Source of the DNA: Ignavibacteriales bacterium
GTDB taxonomy: Bacteria > Bacteroidota > Ignavibacteria > Ignavibacteriales > Ignavibacteriaceae
Direction of reading: 5' to 3'
DNA: 46,929 bases
Assembly (NCBI GenBank): GCA_014727845.1
Contig: WJMR01000221.1
Span: forward strand, 1-46,929
The notes beneath the pieces are model-generated. The model made no database searches. It was not told the DNA's origin and saw only the letters and a list, made by a program, of their open reading frames with translations. Shown piece by piece: positions 18,692 through 27,616 of the stretch (position 1 is its first letter; the number at the start of each line of letters is the position of its first letter). The translations under genes were made by a program, and so were the position numbers.

Positions 18692-20524
18692 ATGAGCGAC
18701 TTCCGCGAACGACTTTCCGAAAACGTCGTCCTCTTCGACGGCGGCACGGGCACGTATCTTTATGAGAAGGGCGTGTTCATCAATAAGTGTTTCGACGAGC
18801 TGAACCTCCACAATCCCGACCTCGTCGCGGAAGTCCACCGCGAGTATCTGGACGCGGGCGCCGACGTGGTGGAGACGAACACGTTCGGCGCGAACAGTTT
18901 CAAGCTGGCGCCGCACGGTCTCGCCGATAAGGTAAAGGACATCAACCTCTCGGGCGCGAAATTGGCGCGGAGCGCGGCGGGCGATCGCGCGTTCGTCGCC
19001 GGCGCCGTCGGACCGCTCGGCATTCAGATCGAACCGTTGGGGCGCGTCTCGCTCGACGAGGCGAAGGACGCGTTCAAGGAGCAAATCTCCGCGCTCGTCG
19101 AGGGAGGCGTGGACATCATCGTCTTCGAGACGTTTCTGCTCGTCAAAGAGCTGGTGCAGGCGCTCCGAGCCGTGAAGGAGGTGGCGCCGGATATTCCCAC
19201 CGTCGCGCAGATCTCCACGAACGAGGAGGGAACGCTCTTGAGCGGCGCGCCCATCGAGCGCTTCGTCGAGGCGACGAACGATTTCAACGTGGACGTGATC
19301 GGCTTCAATTGTAGCGTCGGTCCCAAGGCGATGTTGGACGCGCTCGAGAAACTCAAAGGGCTCACAACCCAACGCGTATCCGTGCAACCGAACGCGGGCT
19401 ATCCGCAAAGTATCGGCGGACGAAATATCTATATGGCGTCGCCGGAATACATCGCCGAGTACGCCAAGCGGTTTGTGCAAACGGGCGCCGCGGTCGTCGG
19501 CGGATGCTGCGGCACCAACCCGACGCACATCCGCGCCTCGAGACGAGCGCTACAAGCCATATCGCCGCAACGGCGTTTCGAAATAAAAACCGAAAGCGAC
19601 GCTTCGACGAAAACCGCGCCCGACGTGCGCGCCTACGAGAAGAGCGAGAAATCGCGACTGGCGAACAAACTCGTACGCGGCGACTTCGTTCGTCTCGTCG
19701 AGTTGGTCTCTCCGCGCGGCGTCTCGGCGACGAAGACGATCGAGAAGGCGAAAAAGTTGTTCTATTTCGGGGTGGACGGAATCAACATTCCCGACGGTCC
19801 CCGCGCTTCGGCTCGGATGTCCGCCGCCGCGTTGGCGGTGCTCATACAACGCGACGTCGGCGTCGAGACGGTGCTGCACTTCGCCTGTCGGGATCGTAAC
19901 GTGATCGGGATGCAATCGGATTTGCTCGGCGCCTGGGCGCTCGGTATCCGCAATATCCTCGCCGTCACCGGCGATCCGCCGAAGCTCGGCAACTACCCCG
20001 ACGCCACCGCCGTTTTCGACGTGGACTCGATCGGGTTGACGAACCTCCTTACTCGCTTGAACAACGGGCTCGACATCGCGTCGAATCCGATCGGCGATCC
20101 GACGGGCTTCTCGATCGGCGTGGGCGTTAACCCCGGCGCCATCAACCTCGACGAGGAAATACGTCGGCTTGATTGGAAGATCGAAGCGGGCGCCGAGTAT
20201 ATGATCACGCAACCCGTCTTCGACTTACGTATCCTTGAGAACTTTGTGCGACGCATCGAGCATATGCGCATCCCGCTTGTTTGCGGCATTTGGCCCCTCG
20301 TATCGTACCGCAACGCCGAGTTTATGAACAACGAAGTGCCCGGCGCGAGCGTTCCGTCCGAGATAATGGATAGAATGCGAAAGGCGAACACGAAGGAGGA
20401 GGGCTTCCGCGAGGGCGTCGCCATCGCGAAGGAAACCTACGACCGCGTTAAGACGGAGGTCGCCGGCGTGCAAGCCGCCGCGCCGCTTGGAAAGATCGAG
20501 GCGATCACCGAACTGTTCGGTTAA
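18692..20524 (+). CDS. Bifunctional homocysteine S-methyltransferase / methylenetetrahydrofolate reductase (YitJ-like fusion)
   Basis: N-term VVLFDGGTGTYLYEKG, VVGGCCGTNPTHIRA; C-term MTHFR-like VLHFACRDRNVIGMQSDLLGAWALGIRNILAVTGDPPKLGNYP. Confidence 0.92.
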   Translation: MSDFRERLSENVVLFDGGTGTYLYEKGVFINKCFDELNLHNPDLVAEVHREYLDAGADVVETNTFGANSFKLAPHGLADKVKDINLSGAKLARSAAGDRAFVAGAVGPLGIQIEPLGRVSLDEAKDAFKEQISALVEGGVDIIVFETFLLVKELVQALRAVKEVAPDIPTVAQISTNEEGTLLSGAPIERFVEATNDFNVDVIGFNCSVGPKAMLDALEKLKGLTTQRVSVQPNAGYPQSIGGRNIYMASPEYIAEYAKRFVQTGAAVVGGCCGTNPTHIRASRRALQAISPQRRFEIKTESDASTKTAPDVRAYEKSEKSRLANKLVRGDFVRLVELVSPRGVSATKTIEKAKKLFYFGVDGINIPDGPRASARMSAAALAVLIQRDVGVETVLHFACRDRNVIGMQSDLLGAWALGIRNILAVTGDPPKLGNYPDATAVFDVDSIGLTNLLTRLNNGLDIASNPIGDPTGFSIGVGVNPGAINLDEEIRRLDWKIEAGAEYMITQPVFDLRILENFVRRIEHMRIPLVCGIWPLVSYRNAEFMNNEVPGASVPSEIMDRMRKANTKEEGFREGVAIAKETYDRVKTEVAGVQAAAPLGKIEAITELFG

Positions 20525-20551
20525 CCGAGGGCATCATCATCCGGAGTACTT

Positions 20552-22798
20552 ATGAACGACGCGACGCGCGCCGATTGGACGATTGTTGAAAACGAATTCT
20601 CGACCCGAACGAATCTCGCCTTCGAGGGAATGGCGACGCTCGGGAGCGGATACCTGCACGTAAGGAGCTCGCTCGAAGAGGCGCTCGAGGACGATCCGCA
20701 AAACCTCGATTTCATGCGGATGCCCGCCAACGTCACCGCCGAGAAATTCCGCCGACAGAAATCGAAGTGGGGCGCCTACGTTCCCGGCGTTTACGGAAAG
20801 CACCCGACGCTGAATCATGAGATTGTGAATGTGCCGCGGTTTATCGGCGTCGAGCCGGAGATTGACGGCGAACGGCTCTCGATGGAATCGAACCGCGTCT
20901 CGGATTATCGACGAGCGTTGCGGATGGACGTCGCCTCGCTCGAGCGTTCGTTCGTATGGAAGACCGAGAGCGGCGCCGCGGTGAGGACGACGTTCGAGCG
21001 GTTCGCGAGCGGAGCGCGGAAGAAAATCGTCGCGCAACGAATGACGATGACCTCCGACGCCAAGGCGACGTTGCGGCTCGTCTCAGGCGTGGACGCGGAC
21101 GTGCGCACCAACGGCTACAACCATTTCGAGCATATCGCCTTGGCGATCAAGCGCGATCATTCGATCGAGTGCAAGGCGACGACCGACCTAAACGAGGACG
21201 TCTCGATCGTCGCGAAACTGTTCGTCGAAGGCGGCGACTGGCGGCGACGGGAATCCTCGAGACGGGCTGAGCTGGAGGGGGAGTTCGAGCTTCGGCCGGG
21301 CGAGACATTCGTCTTCGAGAAGCGTTCGGCGGTTTCGACGAGTCGCGATCTCGACGATCTCTCGGCGCTCGACGCGCTCGCCGAAATCGAAGCCGCGACG
21401 TACGACGAGTTGTTTGAAGAGCACGCCGCCGTCTGGAAGGCGCGGTGGGAAGCGGCGGACGTCGAGATCGACGCCGACGACGAGAAGTCCCAATTAGCGA
21501 CGCGCCTCTCGATCTATCACTTGTTGCGCGCGCACGTCGAGGACGATCCGCGCGTGGCAATCGACGCGAAGGGCTACGCGGGCGACGCCTATTGGGGGCG
21601 CTTCTTCTGGGACACGGAAGTCTATCTTCTCCCGTTCTACGCGCACGTCGATCCGAAGCGGGCGAAAACGCTCGTGGATTTCCGCGTCCGAGCGTTGGCG
21701 GGCGCCAAGCAAAACGCGAAACAATACGGCTACAACGGCGCGCGCTTCCCGTGGGAGAGCGATCCGCGCGGGCTGGAAATGTGCCCCAACTGGCACTACG
21801 CCGACCACGAAACGCACGTCACCGCCGACGTCGTGTTCGGATTTCAATACTACGCCGCCGCGACGGGAGAGGACGACTACCCCGCGACCGAAGCCGCCGA
21901 GACGATCGTCGAGACGGCGCGCTACTGGTTGGAGAGGATCGATTATCTCGAAGGCGACGACAAACCGAGCATCCTCGGCGTGATGGGGCCCGACGAATAC
22001 AAGCCGATCGTCGATAATAATTTCTATACGAACCTGATCGTCGCCTACGCGATGCAAATAGCCGCGCGCGTCGGGGAGAAGGGGGGCGCGAGCGCGGAGG
22101 AAGTCAAAGAGTTCGAGCGCGTGAGCCGCGAACTCGAAACGCTAAAACGCGCGGACGGCCTTCACCTTCAGTGCGAGGGATTCGATCGCCTGCCCGATCC
22201 GCAATTCGACCTCCTTTGGAAGAACCGCGACAAACCGTTCGCCGCGCAAGTTTCGCAAGAGCGGATCTATCGAACCAAATGTCTCAAGCAAGCCGACGTG
22301 TTGATGGGGATGTTTCTCTTCCCGTCGCGCTATAGCGAGGAGGAAATCCGACGCGCCTACGACTACTACGTTCCCCTCACCACGCACGACTCGTCGCTCT
22401 CGGCGGGCGTGCACGCGATCGTCGCTAATTGGCTCGGCTACGAGGAGGACGCGTGGAATTTCTGGAAGCGCGCTTCGACGATCGATCTCGACGGCGGGGC
22501 GGAGCAGGGCGTGCACATTGCCGGCGCGGGCGCCGTGTGGATGATCGTCGCCTACGGCTTCGCGGGAATGCGCTCGCCGATCGAGTCGGAGCGCCCGACC
22601 TTCCGGCCGAGGTTCCCGAAGAACGTCGCGCGCGTGAAGCTACCGATTATGTTTCGCGGCGCCTCCCTCACGTTCGAGGCGACCGCCGAGGAGGCGAAGA
22701 TTGAAAACCGAGGCGACGACCCCGTCGAGGTCGCCGTCTTCGACGAAGTGCGAACGATTAAACCAAAGCAAACGGAAACATTTTCGATAAAAGGATAA
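20552..22798 (+). CDS. Glycoside hydrolase family 65 disaccharide phosphorylase
   Basis: GYAGDAYWGRFFWDTEVYLLPFY, ARFPWESDPRGLE, GVMGPDEYKPIVDNNFYTN; paired with beta-PGM. Confidence 0.9.
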   Translation: MNDATRADWTIVENEFSTRTNLAFEGMATLGSGYLHVRSSLEEALEDDPQNLDFMRMPANVTAEKFRRQKSKWGAYVPGVYGKHPTLNHEIVNVPRFIGVEPEIDGERLSMESNRVSDYRRALRMDVASLERSFVWKTESGAAVRTTFERFASGARKKIVAQRMTMTSDAKATLRLVSGVDADVRTNGYNHFEHIALAIKRDHSIECKATTDLNEDVSIVAKLFVEGGDWRRRESSRRAELEGEFELRPGETFVFEKRSAVSTSRDLDDLSALDALAEIEAATYDELFEEHAAVWKARWEAADVEIDADDEKSQLATRLSIYHLLRAHVEDDPRVAIDAKGYAGDAYWGRFFWDTEVYLLPFYAHVDPKRAKTLVDFRVRALAGAKQNAKQYGYNGARFPWESDPRGLEMCPNWHYADHETHVTADVVFGFQYYAAATGEDDYPATEAAETIVETARYWLERIDYLEGDDKPSILGVMGPDEYKPIVDNNFYTNLIVAYAMQIAARVGEKGGASAEEVKEFERVSRELETLKRADGLHLQCEGFDRLPDPQFDLLWKNRDKPFAAQVSQERIYRTKCLKQADVLMGMFLFPSRYSEEEIRRAYDYYVPLTTHDSSLSAGVHAIVANWLGYEEDAWNFWKRASTIDLDGGAEQGVHIAGAGAVWMIVAYGFAGMRSPIESERPTFRPRFPKNVARVKLPIMFRGASLTFEATAEEAKIENRGDDPVEVAVFDEVRTIKPKQTETFSIKG

Positions 22799-22800
22799 GT

Positions 22801-23448
22801 ATGCTATTACAAGGAGCGCTATTCGACTTAGACGGCGTGCTCGTTTCCACCGACGAGTACCACTATCGGTCGTGGAAGAAGATGACCGAAGAGGAGGGGA
22901 TCGCGTTCGATCGGAAAGTGAACCACCGCTTGCGCGGCGTGAGTCGCTTGGAGAGTTTGAACATCATCCTCGAGGAGGCGGGCGTCGAGGTTCCCGAGGA
23001 GAAAAAGTCGGCGCTCACCGATCGCAAGAACGCCTACTACCGCGAGCTCTTGAAGGACCTTACTCCCGATTCGACTCTGCCCGGCGCGCGCGAAATGTTG
23101 ACGGCGTTGGGCGAGCGCGGCGTCAAGATCGCCGTCGCCTCGTCGAGCAAGAACGCGCGAACCATCGTCGCGCAAATCGGAATCGAGGATATGCTCGACG
23201 CGATCGTGGACGGTACGGAGATCGAACGCTCGAAGCCCGACCCCGAAGTGTTTCTTAAAGCGGCGGAGCGCGTCGGATTGACGCCGTCGCAATGCGTTGT
23301 GATCGAGGACGCCGAGGCGGGGATCGAGGCGGCGAAGGCGGCGGGGATGAAGTTCGTCGGTATCGGAACCCCCGAGGGATTGCCGAACGCCGAGGGGCGC
23401 GTCGTCGCGTCGCTCGCGGAGATATCGCCGGACGCTTTGCTACAATAG
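22801..23448 (+). CDS. pgmB: Beta-phosphoglucomutase (HAD superfamily)
   Basis: GALFDLDGVLVSTDEYHYRSWKKM, NHRLRGVSRLESLNIIL, KPDPEVFLKAAERVG, CVVIEDAEAGIEAAKAAGM. Confidence 0.93.
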   Translation: MLLQGALFDLDGVLVSTDEYHYRSWKKMTEEEGIAFDRKVNHRLRGVSRLESLNIILEEAGVEVPEEKKSALTDRKNAYYRELLKDLTPDSTLPGAREMLTALGERGVKIAVASSSKNARTIVAQIGIEDMLDAIVDGTEIERSKPDPEVFLKAAERVGLTPSQCVVIEDAEAGIEAAKAAGMKFVGIGTPEGLPNAEGRVVASLAEISPDALLQ

Positions 23449-23452
23449 TCGG

Positions 23453-24385
23453 TTAATCGATAAGCTTCAACACCCGCTCCAAGCGGATGGAGCCGAGTAG
23501 CGCCAGCGGTTGCGTGAACGGGATGTCGCGATCCCACGAGAACAGCACGATGAACGCTTTGCCGACGACGAGATCGTCGGGCGCGGGTCCCCAGAACCGA
23601 CTGTCCATACTGTCGTCGCGATTATCCCCCATAAAGAAGTAGTAGTCCTTTTTGAAGACGTAGCGGTCGGCGGGTTTGCCGTTGATTCGCACGACGCCGT
23701 TTTGGATGGAGACGGCGGGCTCGCCGAGTTCGCGATCGATGATCGTCTTCCAACCGTAGGCGGTCCGCGAATCCAAACGAAGCGTGTCGCCCTTCTTCGG
23801 AATCACAAGCGGACCGTAGTTGTCCTCGTTCCACTTCGAGCCGCGCGGAAAGAGGCGCGGGTCGTGGCGGTAGTGCGGTTTCGGCGAGAGGTATTTCACG
23901 TAGGGCGGGATCGGCGCCTCTTCGCCGTTTACGAAGACCACTTTGTCGCGAATGACGATCGTGTCGCCGGGCATTCCCACGAGGCGCTTCACGTAATTGA
24001 CGTTGAGTTGCTTCGGCTCGAATTCGTCGCGGTCGCCCGGATACTCGAAGACGACGATATCGCCGCGTTCGGGATCGGCGAAGCCGGGCAGGGTGAAGTA
24101 GGGGAGCGCGACTTCCGTGAACGGGATGTAGCGCGGAGACGAGGCGCCGTAAACGAACTTGTTCACCAACACGAAGTCGCCGACGAGAATCGTGTCCTCC
24201 ATCGAACCCGTCGGGATGCGCGTGTTCTGAACGAGGAAGGTGATGATGAACAACGCCGCGACGCCCGCGAACAGCAACGACTTCGCAAAATCGATCGCGC
24301 GTTCTTTCGGTTCCTTCGGGGGGCGGTTGAGTTCCTCTTCCGTTTTGATGCCGACGAATCGGCGAAGCATGTTTTTCCAGTTCAC
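23453..24385 (-). CDS. lepB: Signal peptidase I
   Basis: RIPTGSMEDTILVGDFVLVNKFVYG, VNYVKRLVGMPGDTI, FFMGDNRDDSMDSRFWG. Confidence 0.95.
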   Translation of the reverse strand: MNWKNMLRRFVGIKTEEELNRPPKEPKERAIDFAKSLLFAGVAALFIITFLVQNTRIPTGSMEDTILVGDFVLVNKFVYGASSPRYIPFTEVALPYFTLPGFADPERGDIVVFEYPGDRDEFEPKQLNVNYVKRLVGMPGDTIVIRDKVVFVNGEEAPIPPYVKYLSPKPHYRHDPRLFPRGSKWNEDNYGPLVIPKKGDTLRLDSRTAYGWKTIIDRELGEPAVSIQNGVVRINGKPADRYVFKKDYYFFMGDNRDDSMDSRFWGPAPDDLVVGKAFIVLFSWDRDIPFTQPLALLGSIRLERVLKLID

Positions 24386-24417
24386 GGCGGATCCTCTAAA
24401 TCAAAAAGAATAATCGG

Positions 24418-25857
24418 CTACTTCATCGACTCGAGTTTTTGCCGAAGCGATTTGTTGAGAAGTTGCGGGTTGGCTTTGCCTCTCGAAAGCCGCATGGCTT
24501 GTCCGACAAGGAATCCGATCGCCTTCTCCTTGCCCGCGAGGTATTCCTCGACGGCGACGGTGTGTTCCTTTAATATTTGATCGATCATCTCGTCGAGTTC
24601 GGACGCGTCGGAAATCTGTCCGAGGTTTCGCTCTTCGACGATCGTCTTCGGCGACTTGTCCTCCTCGAGCGCCGCGACGAACACTTCTTTCGCCGCCGTC
24701 GCGCTGACGACATTGTCTTTAACAAGCGCGATAATTTCGGCGAGCCGCTCCGGGGAGAGGAGAAACTCGGCGATCTCGATTTTCCGTTCGCGGATTTCGC
24801 GGGCGACTTCGCCCATCGTCCAGTTGCTCGCCGCCTTCGCGTCGCCGGAGGCGTTCGCGACGCGCTCGAAATACTCGGCGACGTCGCGGCTTTGCGAAAG
24901 GACGTCGGCGTCGTAATCGGGTAGGCCGTAGTCGGAAACGAAACGCTCGCGCTTGGCGTCGGGAAGCTCGGGCAAGCGCGTTCGGATTTCCGCCAACCGC
25001 TCCTCCGACAACGCGACGGGAGGGAGATCCGGCTCGGGGAAATAGCGGTAGTCGTGCGCGCTTTCTTTACCGCGCATCGGAACGGCGACGTTGCGGTCGG
25101 CGTCCCAGAGGAGCGTTTGTTGCGTAACCTCGCCGCCGTCCTCGATCAAATCGATTTGTCGCTCGATCTCGAACTCGACCGCGCGCTCGACGCTCTTGAA
25201 GGAGTTCATGTTTTTGATCTCGGTTTTCACGCCGAGCTCGGTTTCGCCTTGCGGACGGACGGAGACGTTCGCGTCGCACCGAAGCGATCCCTCCTCCATG
25301 TTCCCGTCGCAGATACGCAAATAGCGCACGATTTGTCGGATCTTCTCGACGTAGAGGCGCGCCTCTTCGGCGGTTCGCAAGTCCGGCTCGCTCACAATCT
25401 CGATCAACGGCACGCCGCAACGGTTGACGTCAACCAAGGTGGCGTCGCTCCGGTCATGGATCGATTTGCCCGCGTCCTCCTCCATATGCGCGCGCGTCAC
25501 GCCGATCTCGCGCGCGACGCCGTCGGCGCGCGTCAGGGCTATTCGTCCGCCCGTGCATATGGGTTTATCGAATTGGGAAATTTGGTAGCCCTTGGGGAGA
25601 TCGGGATAGAAGTAGTTTTTACGCGCGAAGATCGAGACGGGATTAACGCGACTCTCGATCGCCATACCGAGAAGCGCGGCGAACTCGACGGCGCGCTCGT
25701 TGAGGACGGGCAACGCGCCGGGATGTCCCAGACAGACGGGGCACGCGTTCGCGTTCGGTTCGGCGCCGTAGGAGGCGTCGCATCCGCAGAAGAGTTTGCT
25801 CTCGGTTTTTAACTGCGCGTGGATCTCGAGTCCGATGACCGCTTCGTAGTCCGTCAT
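24418..25857 (-). CDS. gatB: Asp/Glu-tRNA(Asn/Gln) amidotransferase subunit B
   Basis: YEAVIGLEIHAQLKTESKLFCGC, CPVCLGHPGALPVLN, DVNRCGVPLIEIVSEPD, SAHDYRYFPEPDLPP. Confidence 0.97.
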   Translation of the reverse strand: MTDYEAVIGLEIHAQLKTESKLFCGCDASYGAEPNANACPVCLGHPGALPVLNERAVEFAALLGMAIESRVNPVSIFARKNYFYPDLPKGYQISQFDKPICTGGRIALTRADGVAREIGVTRAHMEEDAGKSIHDRSDATLVDVNRCGVPLIEIVSEPDLRTAEEARLYVEKIRQIVRYLRICDGNMEEGSLRCDANVSVRPQGETELGVKTEIKNMNSFKSVERAVEFEIERQIDLIEDGGEVTQQTLLWDADRNVAVPMRGKESAHDYRYFPEPDLPPVALSEERLAEIRTRLPELPDAKRERFVSDYGLPDYDADVLSQSRDVAEYFERVANASGDAKAASNWTMGEVAREIRERKIEIAEFLLSPERLAEIIALVKDNVVSATAAKEVFVAALEEDKSPKTIVEERNLGQISDASELDEMIDQILKEHTVAVEEYLAGKEKAIGFLVGQAMRLSRGKANPQLLNKSLRQKLESMK

Positions 25858-26041
25858 TACGCTTAATTACCGTAAGTTCACAAAACTTGTAATATACGAA
25901 AACACGGGCACTATCGGAACGTCGCGCGACTCGGAACGACGGGGCGTCGCGTATATTGCGATTGCGATAGCCGAAAAAAATTAGTTTATTATTGAAAACG
26001 GATTTCTAATCTATCGTAATCACGAAATCTTACGACCGATT

Positions 26042-26911
26042 ATGCGGCTACCAATAGCGACGTTCGCCACGCTACTACTACTCTCTATACCGTTTACGGG
26101 ATGCGGCCCAACCGTGTACGACAACGAGGTCCGGATCGTCGGGCAGCGGCGGGACGAAGTTCGCGTTCCGCTTAAATACTACGACGGTTTGGCGCGCGTT
26201 ATGGACGACGGGAAATGGGGATTCATCAACGAGCGACGCGAAGTCGTCGTGCCGTTGGACTACGACTACGCCGGCCATTTTCATAGCGGCGTCGCGGTGG
26301 TGATGAAGAACGACCGCTACGGTTTCGTGGACGTGACCGGCGCGGAGGTGGTCGATCTCCGTTTTGAGAAGGCGTACGACTTCAGCGAGGGTATGGCGCT
26401 GGTGAAAGAGGGCGTGTACTACGGATACGTGAACGACGACGGCGAGTTGCAAATTCCCACGATGTATTTGCGCGCCTGGTGCTTCAAGCACGGCGTCGCG
26501 GTGGTCTCGGAAGGGAGACACTACGGCTTGATCAATAAGCGAGGCGAACCGGTGACCGAATTCCGTTACGACCGAATCGGTCCGCCGATGCTCGAAAAAG
26601 ACAAGGCGGGATGTCGCCCCACATTCACCAACGGATTGGCGCTCGTCGAGAAAGGCGAACTATTTGGCTTCATCGACACCGCCGGCGTCGAAGTGATTCC
26701 TATCGTCTATAAAGACGCCGGCGTTTTTAGCGAGGGCTTGGCGAGCGTACGAAGGGACGATCTGTACGGCTACATCGATAGACAAGGCGAAACGGTTATT
26801 CCGTTTATCTACGAGGACGCGTGGGCGTTCCGAAAAGGCAAGGCGATGGTCAAGTATAACGGCGAGCGGGGCTACGTGTATCGCGACGGCTCCGACGACT
26901 GGGGAAACTAA
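26042..26911 (+). CDS. WG-repeat lipoprotein
   Basis: Lipobox LLLLSIPFTGCG; repeats DGKWGFINERREVVVPLDYDYAGHFHSGVAVV, NDRYGFVDVTGAEVVDLRFEKAYDFSEGMALV, etc. Confidence 0.85.
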   Translation: MRLPIATFATLLLLSIPFTGCGPTVYDNEVRIVGQRRDEVRVPLKYYDGLARVMDDGKWGFINERREVVVPLDYDYAGHFHSGVAVVMKNDRYGFVDVTGAEVVDLRFEKAYDFSEGMALVKEGVYYGYVNDDGELQIPTMYLRAWCFKHGVAVVSEGRHYGLINKRGEPVTEFRYDRIGPPMLEKDKAGCRPTFTNGLALVEKGELFGFIDTAGVEVIPIVYKDAGVFSEGLASVRRDDLYGYIDRQGETVIPFIYEDAWAFRKGKAMVKYNGERGYVYRDGSDDWGN

Positions 26912-26969
26912 TCGAACGCCGACCGATCGCGACGACCGCCGCGCTTTTTATCTCCGCGAGGAGGAGCGA

Positions 26970-27410
26970 GTGACGACGTTATTCTACGTATCGTCCATTA
27001 TCGACAAAATGGAATTCCGAGGCGAACGCCACAAGAAGGTTTTCGTGCGGTGGTTCTCTATGCGCCCCGAGCCGATCGCGAACGTAGATTATCGCGACGC
27101 CATCGTCGATTATGAGAAGAACAAACGCGAGGACGTCGAGCTCGGCTACGATAGCTACGAGCGGTGCGAGCTGGCGCTTAACGAGTATTTTACCCGCGAG
27201 GAAGCCGAACGACTGAAGTCGTATCTCGACGAGTTGAAAAACGGCCCCCCGTTCGCCGTCAAAGAAACGGTCGTGGAGCCGACGACGCTTCCGATCGAAT
27301 ACAACCTGTTTCCCTACGCGCACATCGAGCCGGACGAGCGGCGCGACTTCGTGTATCTCGACGACGCGTTGCCCTTTCGGGTCGGCGGATATTTTGAACT
27401 GAAGGCATGA
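26970..27410 (+). CDS. Hypothetical protein
   Basis: GTG start after GGAGGAG; ATGA overlap with the next gene; no family recognised. Confidence 0.65.
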   Translation: MTTLFYVSSIIDKMEFRGERHKKVFVRWFSMRPEPIANVDYRDAIVDYEKNKREDVELGYDSYERCELALNEYFTREEAERLKSYLDELKNGPPFAVKETVVEPTTLPIEYNLFPYAHIEPDERRDFVYLDDALPFRVGGYFELKA

Positions 27411-27616
27411 CCGAACCCCGTCGCGTTAATTGTCGAGCGTGCGTCTTCTTCGGAATTACGTGGAACCCGAGCTTTCCCTACTCCTGCGCCGCGCACGGAT
27501 TCAAATCGAAAAAACTTCCCTCCGTCGAAGTCTATCAAGCGTCGGGACGCGAATGCCTGGCGTTTAAGAAAAAGGAGCGTGGCGCGCGTCGCGGCGGGGT
27601 CAATCGGCGAGGATAG
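27407..27616 (+). CDS. Small Cys-containing conserved protein (family sometimes labelled uracil-DNA glycosylase)
   Basis: NCRACVFFGITWNPSFPYSCAAHGFKSKKLPSVEVYQASGRECLAFKKK; translationally coupled. Confidence 0.75.
   Translation: MTEPRRVNCRACVFFGITWNPSFPYSCAAHGFKSKKLPSVEVYQASGRECLAFKKKERGARRGGVNRRG

Noticed and set aside
23510-24580. 356-aa plus ORF opposite lepB/gatB
   Set aside because: Antisense shadow of two confidently identified genes; low-complexity V/D/R/E composition and no domain.
25054-25812. 252-aa plus ORF opposite gatB
   Set aside because: Antisense shadow; gatB is unambiguous.
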